In this document: positions 56,474-64,000 of the stretch, one piece after another | How positions within the stretch are numbered: the stretch's first letter is position 1 | Layout of the letters: each line of letters begins with the position of its first letter | NCBI GenBank assembly: GCA_013177795.1 | Contig: JABLXY010000002.1 | Location: 806,001 to 870,000, forward strand | From: Syntrophaceae bacterium | GTDB taxonomy: Bacteria; Desulfobacterota; Syntrophia; Syntrophales; UBA2192 | Direction of reading: 5' to 3' | Length of the DNA stretch: 64,000 nucleotides | Position numbers and translations under genes: made by a program | Notes under the pieces: generated by a model | The model's input: the letters and a program-made list of their open reading frames with translations, nothing else | Databases searched by the model: none | Told to the model about the DNA's origin: nothing

Positions 56474-58048
56474 TTACTTGGGAAGAAACTGCTCAAGCGT
56501 TGGCACAACCTCCCGCGTGAACTCCTGCAGCCGCTTCTCCGCCTCCTCCGGCGTCTCCCCCGGCAGCACCGGCGTGATAAGCCGCACCAGGGCCCCGTCG
56601 GTCCTCTGGCGCGTCAGGGCGTCCCAGAAGTTGTAGAGCTTGACCTCGGGGAGGCTCGTGTTCACCCGCCCGCGCTGGGCAAACCAGTAGTAGACGATCT
56701 GCTTCTGGCCGGCATTCTCCATGGTGGCGGCCATGAGCCGCATCGAACGTCCGTGGCCATCCCCCACGGCAATGGTCTTCCTGCCGGCATTCTTGAATTC
56801 CCAGCCGCTGCCCGGCAGGCAGGTCTCCGGCGAGTGGATCGACTCGGCCTTCCGCTGGCTCTCGTAATAGGCCACGTAGAGATTGATGCGCTTGCCCTGG
56901 CCGTCCACGTAATCAGCCAGGAGGTAGTCGCTGAAGTAGAGCCCCTCCCGGAACTTCGCGGGGATGGTGTCGGTCTTTCCCGTCCAGCCGGCAACCTGCA
57001 TGGGGAATTGCGAGAAGGGCTTTGCGATGGGGATCCTCTCGCGAAACTCGATGCCCTGCGACGCGACGAGCGTCAGGGTAAGCAGTCCCGCGACGGCCAT
57101 GAACTGGGGCTGTGCAATGCGGCTTGCCGCCCGCGCCCTGGCAGGGGCATCCATGCGCACAGGCGCTTTCTCGTCTGCATCCCTCCTCGCGGGCGCGGAG
57201 CCGGGAAGCTTGTTCAGGACGTACATCTCCAGCAGCAGGCAGGCCAGGGCGAACATGTAGACAAGCCACCCCGAGAACCCGTGGAAGAACCCCTCGGCCG
57301 CCGCGGCCCCCATGGAGCGGTACAGGATGCCCGTCGCCGCGATGCGCAGGGAGTTCATGAAGATGGTGAGTGGCAGGACCGACAGCACCAGCACGACTTT
57401 CTTCCAAATTGCCGCCCGGTAGAAGTACGCCAGCAGGATCGCCATGACGATCAGGGGATAGAGATACCGCAGGCCGCTGCAGGCATCCACCACCTGCAGC
57501 TGGGTGAACCCGAGGTCGATGACGTTGCCCTCCCGGTAGGCGGACATGCCGGCCAGGTGCAGGAACGCCACGCCCAGCTGGGATGAGATCAGCCGCAGCT
57601 TGAGCGACAGGGGGAAGTTGACGATGTTGGGCGGGGGGAACATGGCCAGCAGGAAGACGACGGGGAACCAAATGATCTTCAGCTTGGCCCACCCGAGATG
57701 CGCCCACAGAAGCCCCGCAAAGATGAGCCAGGACGCCAGGTACAGGGTGTAGAACTCGCCCCCGAGCTCGCCGAGCCAGAACAGCGCAATCCCCAGGACG
57801 ACCGGGGCCAGGCCCCACCACGAGGGGCGCGCAGGGGCCCCCGCAAGGGCATCCCGCTTGTCCCATACCAGGTACAGGACGATGAGGGGGATCAGGTAGC
57901 AGTAGTTGAAGTCCTCGCCGGCCCACCAGCTGAACATCACGCGGTATGCCGAGTGGAAAAGCCCGGCAAGCAGCAGCGCGTAGACCGCGATATGCAGCAG
58001 GGTCGCGGTTTTCGCCGATGACTTCAGGGCACCCGGATTGAACGCCAT
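56474..58048 (-). CDS. Exosortase fused to an EpsI domain (XrtD-like architecture)
   Basis: The 524-residue protein has eight or so membrane helices in the first 290 residues with the exosortase triad: Cys190 in LQVVDACSGLRYLYPLIVM, Arg235 in IFMNSLRIAATGIL and His256 in EGFFHGFSGWLVYMF. After a cytoplasmic or periplasmic basic linker (about 285-315) comes an EpsI domain with its own anchor. Its markers are INLYVAYYESQRKAESIHSP-ETCLPGSGWEF and YWFAQRGRVNTS. Exosortases cleave and transfer proteins bearing a PEP-CTERM-like tag; EpsI is linked to exopolysaccharide. The single-chain fusion is the form I remember for XrtD (VPLPA-CTERM). No tagged substrate is visible in the window. A GT4 gene lies 6 bp upstream. 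Confidence 0.92.
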   Translation of the reverse strand: MAFNPGALKSSAKTATLLHIAVYALLLAGLFHSAYRVMFSWWAGEDFNYCYLIPLIVLYLVWDKRDALAGAPARPSWWGLAPVVLGIALFWLGELGGEFYTLYLASWLIFAGLLWAHLGWAKLKIIWFPVVFLLAMFPPPNIVNFPLSLKLRLISSQLGVAFLHLAGMSAYREGNVIDLGFTQLQVVDACSGLRYLYPLIVMAILLAYFYRAAIWKKVVLVLSVLPLTIFMNSLRIAATGILYRSMGAAAAEGFFHGFSGWLVYMFALACLLLEMYVLNKLPGSAPARRDADEKAPVRMDAPARARAASRIAQPQFMAVAGLLTLTLVASQGIEFRERIPIAKPFSQFPMQVAGWTGKTDTIPAKFREGLYFSDYLLADYVDGQGKRINLYVAYYESQRKAESIHSPETCLPGSGWEFKNAGRKTIAVGDGHGRSMRLMAATMENAGQKQIVYYWFAQRGRVNTSLPEVKLYNFWDALTRQRTDGALVRLITPVLPGETPEEAEKRLQEFTREVVPTLEQFLPK

Positions 58049-58054
58049 TTCCCC

Positions 58055-59311
58055 TTACCTCCGATTCGCCGTGTGCGGATCCGTGTTTTTCACTTTCGTC
58101 AACACGTCCAGGTACCTCCGGGCGAGGATATCCCGGTCGTAGTTTTCCTTCACGAAACGCCTGCCGTTTTCCCCCAGGCGGGCCGCCTCCGCCCTGTCAC
58201 GGCACAGCGCGAGGACCGCCTCCGCAAGCTGCTCGTCGTTTTCCGGCTCGATGCAGATCCCGCACCCCGCCTCCTCGACGATCCCCCGCGCCTCGCCGTC
58301 GACGCCCAGGATCACGGGCCGCGCCATAGCCATGGCCTCGAAGATCTTCGAGGGGATCACCGTCTTGAAGAGGTCGTCCTTCTTCAGCAGCACGAGGCAC
58401 GCGCCGCTTTCCCGCAGGATGGCGGGCATCACCTCCTTCGGTTGCTGGGGCAGCATGATCACGTTTGTCAGACCCATGTCGTCCTTCATCCTCACCAGCC
58501 GGGCCCGCTCGGCCCCGTCCCCGACCAGCAGGAACCGGATGTCCCCGTGCGCCTCGAGCCGCCTAGCCGCCCGCAGGACGGTTTCCAGGGCGTGCGCCAT
58601 GCCGTGCGTGCCCACGTAGGAGGCGACAAACGCGCCGTTCAGCCCGTGCTTCGACAGGACCTCGTTTCCCGTGTCATCCCGGAACAGTTCCAGGTCCGCG
58701 CCGTTGGTGATGACCGTGATCGCCTCCGGGGCCTTCCCCATGCCCGCGATGTGCCTGCGGAAGGCGTGGGTGAGGCAGACGACGTGGTCCGCCTTTGCGT
58801 ACATGAATCGCTCGAGCCTGCGCAGGGCCGAGATGATGCCCTCGTTGCGGATCGCGCCCACGGAGATGATCGAGTCGGGCCACAGGTCCCGGATTTCGAG
58901 GACCCACGGGGCCCGCTTCATCCTCGACACGAAATACCCCGCCATGCCGCAGAAGAACTGGGGCGACGTGGAGACCACGATGTCCACGTCCCGGACGGCG
59001 GGCGAAAGCGCAGCGGCCGAGAGCATGTAGGAGACATAGTTGGCCGTCCGGCGCAAGAACCCCTCGTTGGCGCTGAGGAAAGTCTTGACGCGCAACACCC
59101 GGATGCCGTCCTTCTCCTCCCATTGCCGCAGGCGGTTCTCGTAGCCCGGGTAAGGGATCCCGCGGGGATGGTTGGGCACGCAGGTCAGCACGGTCACCCG
59201 GTGGCCTGCCCGCACCCACCGCCTCGCGTTTTCGTAGGTGCGCGAGGCCGGGGCGTTGACCTCGGGGGGGAAGTAGTGCGTCAGGAAAAGGATGTGCATG
59301 TGACCGCTCAC
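58055..59311 (-). CDS. GT4-family glycosyltransferase (WbuB-like)
   Basis: The 418-residue protein has the GT-B start MHILFLTHYFPPEVNAPASR and donor-binding motifs GADLELFRDD, VASYVGTHGMAHALETVLRA, FLLVGDGAERARL and VIPSKIFEAMAMARPVILGV (the E-x7-E region). EIRDLWPDSIISVGAI is typical of WbuB-type enzymes that add an amino sugar. The start is ambiguous: GTG at 59311 overlaps the heparinase-like stop (GTGA), while ATG at 59299 begins right at the homologous MHILFLTH. It is part of the tightly packed run of exosortase, GT4 and heparinase-like genes. Confidence 0.9.
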   Translation of the reverse strand: MSGHMHILFLTHYFPPEVNAPASRTYENARRWVRAGHRVTVLTCVPNHPRGIPYPGYENRLRQWEEKDGIRVLRVKTFLSANEGFLRRTANYVSYMLSAAALSPAVRDVDIVVSTSPQFFCGMAGYFVSRMKRAPWVLEIRDLWPDSIISVGAIRNEGIISALRRLERFMYAKADHVVCLTHAFRRHIAGMGKAPEAITVITNGADLELFRDDTGNEVLSKHGLNGAFVASYVGTHGMAHALETVLRAARRLEAHGDIRFLLVGDGAERARLVRMKDDMGLTNVIMLPQQPKEVMPAILRESGACLVLLKKDDLFKTVIPSKIFEAMAMARPVILGVDGEARGIVEEAGCGICIEPENDEQLAEAVLALCRDRAEAARLGENGRRFVKENYDRDILARRYLDVLTKVKNTDPHTANRR

Positions 59312-60996
59312 CGTGCCGTCTGGAGCCGCCAGCCGCAGCGAGACGGCAGCGGCTGACCGTGAAATCTCTGAACCAGCACCCTGCAGGGGCTCTTCATGCC
59401 GAACGCAGGGCAGTACCAGCCGTCCTCGAGCTCGATCCGGCCGTCCGAAAGGGGAGAGACGGCAAGGATTTCATGGGCATCGTCATTGACGCTCACGGAT
59501 AGCCCGGAGTGAGTCACTGACAGGTCAGGGTGGATGTGCAGGCGGGCCTCGATATCGTGCCGCCCCGACCCCGAGATCTCGTCTTCAACGAGGCAGGCAT
59601 CGGCCGTCCACCGGATGCGTCTTGTGTGAATCGGCGTGCCCGCCAGGTATGCGTACCCGTCGTGGGCGCCCTCGAACAGCAGCGCCCCGTCGTCCATGCG
59701 CTCCAGCCGTGCGCGGACGGGCCTGGCCCGCCTGCCGCAGCGGTGCGCGCCCCAGACCTCCGACTGGTTTCTGCCGTCCACCGTGACGGTGTTGTGCCCC
59801 GCGTTGCCCCGGTTGTACGCCCGCATCGGGCCGGGCTCGTAGCCGAAGCACCCCGAGTCCACGATCACGCGCCTGCCCCGCAGGGACATCTCGAAGCTCA
59901 GCGTGTCGCAGTGGGCATGGCCCGGCTGGTAGTCCGGCCCCACCGGGCCGCAGTCGACGATCAGGCGCGCTCCGGCCGAGGGGGCCATCACGTAGTAGCC
60001 GGATTCCGGAAAGGCACATGCCGGCGCGGAGAAGGCCTCCTGCTGCCCGCCCATCAGCCGCGCCTGGTAGGCGAAGAGGTCCTCGGGCGGCAGCTCGATC
60101 CCGAAAGCGGCGTCGTTGAACAGTGCGATCTGCCCGTCGGGGTGGCACATCCCCCGGAGAAAAGCGGCCATCTTCGGGACGGCATCCCGCAGCAGCACGG
60201 CAAGGCCCTGCAGATCCCTGCCGTCTCTGTGCGCGCACAGGTTGTAGCAATCGAGGCAGTCCTCCAGGATCATGGAGTGGTACATGGGGCTTCGCTCGAA
60301 GTGCCCCCCGTCGGGCAGCACCTGCTCCGAGATCTCGCGGGCAAGCAGGCGTATACCCATATCCCGCCATCGCGCCGCGTCGGGGCCGTCGAAGAATAGG
60401 CCGGCGATGAGCAGGGCCTTTGCGTTCTTGAAGAGGTGGTTGGCCAGCAGGTGGTACTCGAGGGAGTTCTCCAGCCAGAGCGCCTGGCCGTGCAGGGATG
60501 CGACGATATCCTGTACCGAGGCACCCCCCGCGCCGGAGGTGCAGAGATACTTGATCCAGTTGACCAGCCGCAGCGAGATCGGGAACGGGTCCCATGCGTC
60601 CGCCGTCCCCGGGGGGTTGTCCTGCACCCAGCGGCGCAGAAGCGGCAGGGCCGTCTCCGCGGGCAGGCCGCCCGGCGGCAGGAGATAGTTGAAGTAGTGC
60701 AGGTTGTAGCGCCACAGGCGGGACCTGCGGGCGTCATGCCACTCGGGGACCGGCCCGTAGACGGCCGTCTCGTTCAGGAAGCGGAAGCGGCCGGCCCCTA
60801 CGGATGCGGCATCGAACCACGGGTAGGAGGGGAAGGGCACGGCAGGGGCAAACCCGGTTGCGGTCTGCACGGCATGGGTCGGCGTCCGGGCAACGGCGGA
60901 ACGCTTCAGCCTGCCCCTTGCCGCATACAGAAGCCGGTAATAGACCTGCTCCGGCCGCAGCGTGCGGAGGGTCCTGGAAAAGAGCCCTATGCTCAT
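59308..60996 (-). CDS. Heparinase II/III-like polysaccharide lyase family protein
   Basis: The 562-residue protein has the usual opening RTLRPEQVYYRLLYAARGRL. The toroid domain (LWRYNLHYFNYLLPPGGLPA; LRLVNWIKYL; LEYHLLANHLFKNAKALLIA) is followed by the heparinase domain (VDCGPVGPDYQPGHAHCDTL; YNRGNAGHNTVTVDGRNQSE). The His/Tyr/Asn pattern of lyases (NHLFKN, GHAHCDT) is present. In exopolysaccharide loci such proteins trim or modify the polymer. No signal peptide is obvious, so it may be cytoplasmic, which is odd for a lyase but common in these loci. It overlaps the GT4 gene by four bases. Confidence 0.9.
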   Translation of the reverse strand: MSIGLFSRTLRTLRPEQVYYRLLYAARGRLKRSAVARTPTHAVQTATGFAPAVPFPSYPWFDAASVGAGRFRFLNETAVYGPVPEWHDARRSRLWRYNLHYFNYLLPPGGLPAETALPLLRRWVQDNPPGTADAWDPFPISLRLVNWIKYLCTSGAGGASVQDIVASLHGQALWLENSLEYHLLANHLFKNAKALLIAGLFFDGPDAARWRDMGIRLLAREISEQVLPDGGHFERSPMYHSMILEDCLDCYNLCAHRDGRDLQGLAVLLRDAVPKMAAFLRGMCHPDGQIALFNDAAFGIELPPEDLFAYQARLMGGQQEAFSAPACAFPESGYYVMAPSAGARLIVDCGPVGPDYQPGHAHCDTLSFEMSLRGRRVIVDSGCFGYEPGPMRAYNRGNAGHNTVTVDGRNQSEVWGAHRCGRRARPVRARLERMDDGALLFEGAHDGYAYLAGTPIHTRRIRWTADACLVEDEISGSGRHDIEARLHIHPDLSVTHSGLSVSVNDDAHEILAVSPLSDGRIELEDGWYCPAFGMKSPCRVLVQRFHGQPLPSRCGWRLQTAR

Positions 60997-61034
60997 AGAT
61001 TCATTCGAAGGCAGACAACCGCCGGATGCAGGGA

Positions 61035-63206
61035 TCAGTTTAATCCGAGAAGCGCTTTACGAAGAGCCTGAACCTCATGAAAAGAAGCGTTTTCGCTATT
61101 GCCCAACGCCCTGATCTTTTCCCTTATGAATGCGTTTCGGCTGCTGTCCCAGGGGAGGTCCCCCTTGATAGCTGATTCAAAAAGGGTATAGTCCTCGACG
61201 CCTTCACGGAATGCTTCCCAGCGGCGGCTGCTCACAGGCGAAGCGGCTCCGTTTACGCCTTCGTAAACGACGGCCCAATCGGGCCTACGGCCGTCCAGAT
61301 CGTCCCATGCGCTCGTGCCAGAGGTGTCACTGTATGACCAGAAGCCGATGCCGCTAGCGCCGGCGCTCCACGCGCGCCAGGCCAGAAGACGATAGTAGTA
61401 CCACGGCGATGCGGATTTCGCTGGCATCGGGGTATTCGAGTATACCCACCATGACTTCTCCAGCGTCGTGAAGAAAGGCGCTCCGCTCCCCTGGGCAAAA
61501 CGAAGATCCGGTTGCCAGAAATCTACCAGGCCCTTCAGTGGGACCAGATCCTTCGCGTAACTGGGAATGGTTGTCGAGGTAATGGGGTTGGCATAGATCT
61601 GGATCTGCGGGTCAGCTTCTTTGATCCAGGATGCCAATTTCTGCAGTAGACGCAAGTCCTCGCCGCGCGGTTCGTCTATCGGGTAGAGTGCCCACTCAGA
61701 TACAGGAATGCCCTGTCCTTCGAGCGATGCCCTGATCTTGACCAGCCAGCGCTTCAGCGTTTCCCTGTGTTTCGTCTCATTGGCCCCGTATGAGGGGCTA
61801 AGCCAGGAGGGGGCCTTTTCGCGCTCCCACCCCAGATATAAGAGGATCAAGCCCTTACCGCGATAGAGTTTCGCGTCTTCAACGAAGCGTACGGCTTTCT
61901 TAACGTCCCAGCCGCTGGCTGCGTGCGGCATGGGTATTACCGACGGGTGCAGGACAAACACGTTGATCCCGTGACGTGTGAGATCCTCGATCGCGGCCTT
62001 GCGATCCCTCCATATGGGAAGATCCGAAGTGTATGCCCAGTTTATAGAAGCCGGTCTGTGCTGATCTTTCAGCACAACCGGAGCGACCGAGATTGTAATC
62101 GGTAACGAGTGGGTCCACAATGATGCGGCGTCCGCAAAGGTCACTACCACCCTGTGCCTTCCGGCCGGTATCAGGCGAAGATCCGCTTGAAGCCAGAAGT
62201 AGGAGGCTTGCAGGCCCGGCAAAAGAATCTGCTTCTTGACCGGAATCAACGGATCGTAGACCAGCCGGCCATCGGCACTGAGAATCGGCATCACCTGACT
62301 CAACGACAAGGCCTGCAGAACGCGGGGATCGCCGCTGAACGTGATTTGGATCTTCTTTTCCGTCTTTCCGGGGTTCAGAAGACCGATGCAGCCGGCCTCC
62401 GATTCGCTTTGCGAACCCACAAGCTCAAGCCCCTGATTGCCCTCATTTACTTGTTCCTTCGTTGGGTAGATAGGCAAAGGTGAATAGGGGTTCTCGACAA
62501 CCCATGGCGGGACGTGTACAGACCCGAATGTTTCTGCCCAGGCTGCGGTGTCTTCTTGAGGTGGCCTTATACGATCCAAGAGATGCTGACGATGTCTCTT
62601 CAAGCTGTCTCGCTCACAAGCCAAACGGTCGCCGATGGGAACGAGCTCAGCATGATCCAAGGAAACTTCGGCATTCCAGCGTATTTCATCAAGAAACAGA
62701 TAACTGCCCCTGGGTCGGACGATTGCCAGCAATTTGTTTCCTTTTGAAGTTACCTTGACGGGCAGCCAGTGAGACGACCGATCCGCATATTGCTGAGAAT
62801 CAAATGCCGCACCGCCTGCGTAATGGTATCGCTCGTTGACTCCCTCTCCATAATAGAGGTCTATCCGTGCGGGCAAATCGACGCCGGCATGAGAGCCTTT
62901 GGCCGAATGGAAGCTGAGCGTACCAGTGAAGGCCCCTGCGTCTGGACCTCCCGGCAATTCCATTTCTATCCTGATTGGGCCCTGCTCAAACCATCCCACG
63001 CATTTGCGATGCACCCACATAGGGAAGCGCATGGTCAGGCCGTCAGTTAAATCCCGCATGTCATCGGGATCAGTGCAAAGGGGATAATTCGGCTTCGGGT
63101 ATAACTCACGGACAAAGAGGTTGTCTAGACCGCCGGTGGCGTAGGACGGGCCGACCCCGATGAGGCAGGCGACACACAAAGTGATAAACAGACGCGGTTT
63201 GTTCAT
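61035..63206 (-). CDS. Exported DUF4091-type glycoside hydrolase-like protein
   Basis: The 723-residue protein has a signal peptide (MNKPRLFITLCVACLIGVGP) and a β-sandwich N-terminal part. A TIM-barrel-like region follows from about 370 (RPASINWAYTSDLPIWRDRK; HGINVFVLHPSVIPMPH; LLYLGWEREKAPSWLS; SEWALYPIDEPRGEDLRLLQ). The end has the DUF4091 signature (LLAWRAWSAGASGIGFWSYS; RRPDWAVVYEG; SSRRWEAFREGVEDYTLFES). The Glu/Asp in YPIDEPRGED may be catalytic. It probably acts on the polymer made here. GC is clearly lower than in the rest of the locus, a sign of later transfer. The 38-bp gap to the heparinase-like gene fits one operon. Confidence 0.82.
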   Translation of the reverse strand: MNKPRLFITLCVACLIGVGPSYATGGLDNLFVRELYPKPNYPLCTDPDDMRDLTDGLTMRFPMWVHRKCVGWFEQGPIRIEMELPGGPDAGAFTGTLSFHSAKGSHAGVDLPARIDLYYGEGVNERYHYAGGAAFDSQQYADRSSHWLPVKVTSKGNKLLAIVRPRGSYLFLDEIRWNAEVSLDHAELVPIGDRLACERDSLKRHRQHLLDRIRPPQEDTAAWAETFGSVHVPPWVVENPYSPLPIYPTKEQVNEGNQGLELVGSQSESEAGCIGLLNPGKTEKKIQITFSGDPRVLQALSLSQVMPILSADGRLVYDPLIPVKKQILLPGLQASYFWLQADLRLIPAGRHRVVVTFADAASLWTHSLPITISVAPVVLKDQHRPASINWAYTSDLPIWRDRKAAIEDLTRHGINVFVLHPSVIPMPHAASGWDVKKAVRFVEDAKLYRGKGLILLYLGWEREKAPSWLSPSYGANETKHRETLKRWLVKIRASLEGQGIPVSEWALYPIDEPRGEDLRLLQKLASWIKEADPQIQIYANPITSTTIPSYAKDLVPLKGLVDFWQPDLRFAQGSGAPFFTTLEKSWWVYSNTPMPAKSASPWYYYRLLAWRAWSAGASGIGFWSYSDTSGTSAWDDLDGRRPDWAVVYEGVNGAASPVSSRRWEAFREGVEDYTLFESAIKGDLPWDSSRNAFIREKIRALGNSENASFHEVQALRKALLGLN

Positions 63207-63267
63207 GGCTTCATGTATGGCCGCCGTGCGGTCCGCAGCTCGTGACTTCCTGGGATCGCATCCTCAC

Positions 63268-64000
63268 TTACCTCATCTCTGTTAGTTGGCGATAATATTT
63301 TTCTGCTGCTGACTTGCTCAAATGCTCTCTGAAATACTGGTGGCAATTCCGGGCCATCTCTTCCAGCAAGGCCCGATCGTCATCAATCTTTTCGATCGCC
63401 TGCACAATGGACAAAACATCACGCGCTTCAACCTTCAGTCCGGTTTTCCCATCCTGCACGATGTACTCTAAGGCTCCTTCATTTGTGCAGATAATTGGTG
63501 CTCCGGCGCGCATAGCCTCGATGACGGTATAAGAAAATCCTTCGCTGTATGACGGGAGCAGAACGGCGTCTGCTCTGCGGTATTCATCATCGAGAGCCCT
63601 GCCTGATAAGTAACCTTTGAAATTTACCATTCCTGCTGGAAGCGTTTTGCTGATTTCCCTGAGTTCGCGCAGCGCGGGCCCATCACCTGCAAAAGCGAGC
63701 GTTATGTCGTTTCTTCTACCGGCAAGGACGCGCATGGCCTCGATCAGGTCGAAGACCCCCTTTTCCCTCACGATTCGCCCGACGAAAAGAAGGCGCAAAG
63801 GTCCGTCCTTACGCGGTTGATCACGCTGGAGTACATCGTCTGACAGAGAATAATTGGCAAAAAGACCATGTTCATGCTGGGGGAAAAGGCAGGCAAAGCC
63901 CGCTGCCTGTATCGGGCTAAGCATATGGAATTTTCTAACTTTTGCCATGAGCGGGCGTATTGCGAAGGCAACAAAAGGGAGTAAATGCCAGATTGGCCCC
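63268..64000 (-). CDS. GT4-family glycosyltransferase, C-terminal part (runs off the window)
   Basis: The frame is open from the window edge (GPIWHLLPFVAFAIRPLMAK) to the stop at 63268. The donor half of a GT4 enzyme is clear: RLLFVGRIVREKGVFDLIEA, ITLAFAGDGPALREL, VNFKGYLSGRALDDEYRRAD and LLPSYSEGFSYTVIEAMRAG (E-x7-E) with NEGALEYIVQDGKTGL. About 244 residues are visible; the acceptor domain is outside. Composition is lower in GC, like the neighbouring DUF4091 gene, so both may have come together. Confidence 0.9.
   Translation of the reverse strand, partial: GPIWHLLPFVAFAIRPLMAKVRKFHMLSPIQAAGFACLFPQHEHGLFANYSLSDDVLQRDQPRKDGPLRLLFVGRIVREKGVFDLIEAMRVLAGRRNDITLAFAGDGPALRELREISKTLPAGMVNFKGYLSGRALDDEYRRADAVLLPSYSEGFSYTVIEAMRAGAPIICTNEGALEYIVQDGKTGLKVEARDVLSIVQAIEKIDDDRALLEEMARNCHQYFREHLSKSAAEKYYRQLTEMR

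Overview
The window is high-GC, densely coded DNA from an anaerobic bacterium, most likely a Desulfobacterota (deltaproteobacterial) lineage near Syntrophales. I infer this from the gene content: a tungsten aldehyde:ferredoxin oxidoreductase with a polyferredoxin, a selenocysteine formate dehydrogenase, a hybrid-cluster protein with its Crp/Fnr regulator, an OFA-type antiporter, and the order dnaB-rplI-DUF2232-rpsR-rpsF. No rRNA gene is present, so the taxonomic call is inference.

Layout. 1-3.1 kb: ribosomal/replication operon on the minus strand. 3.4-5.3 kb: OmpA-type lipoprotein and a class V aminotransferase. 5.4-6.65 kb: insertion sequence copy A. 6.7-9.3 kb: haem protein, DMT exporter, FeeM-like acyltransferase. 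9.4-13.3 kb: E1-like protein, tungsten AOR, four-cluster ferredoxin, small HNH protein. 13.4-18.5 kb: envelope proteins, tRNA-Arg(CCG), and a toxin-antitoxin pair lying between that tRNA and a 57-bp copy of its 3' end. 18.5-24.5 kb: metF, LysM amidase, CBS-ACT protein, OFA transporter and two tiny genes. 24.8-30 kb: selenoprotein FdhA and two envelope enzymes. 31.3-34.6 kb: hcp, its ferredoxin and HcpR-like regulator with a visible operator. 34.6-41.9 kb: transporters, DUF47, a RAYT transposase unit, C45 acyltransferase, SleB-like hydrolase, ExeA-type ATPase. 42-64 kb: an exopolysaccharide/exosortase locus read mostly right to left (BY-kinase, Wzz, outer-membrane barrel, Wza-type export protein, TPR lipoprotein, WecA-like transferase, exosortase-EpsI fusion, GT4 transferases, heparinase II/III-like and DUF4091-like proteins), interrupted by two VapBC-type modules, a DUF4143 ATPase, a four-helix-bundle gene and IS copy B.

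The most unusual signal is in the spacers. Many are filled with short tandem arrays of period 8 (core AANGAACT, only the third base drifting freely) and, near 43-56 kb, of period 7 ([CG]TAA[AC]AC). The octamer arrays place a stop codon in all three frames of both strands. Older, more degenerate period-8 arrays built on GAAG/CTTC occur elsewhere. Both IS copies landed inside such arrays, and each 8-bp target duplication is one octamer. The IS copies are inverted, equal in length, and carry complementary single-base frameshifts. A second mobile system is a RAYT transposase unit with 30-bp inverted ends plus an 80-bp transposase-less copy with perfect 28-bp arms.

Limits: no alignment or search was run. 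Family names rest on motifs and remembered family features; array borders are accurate to a few bases.
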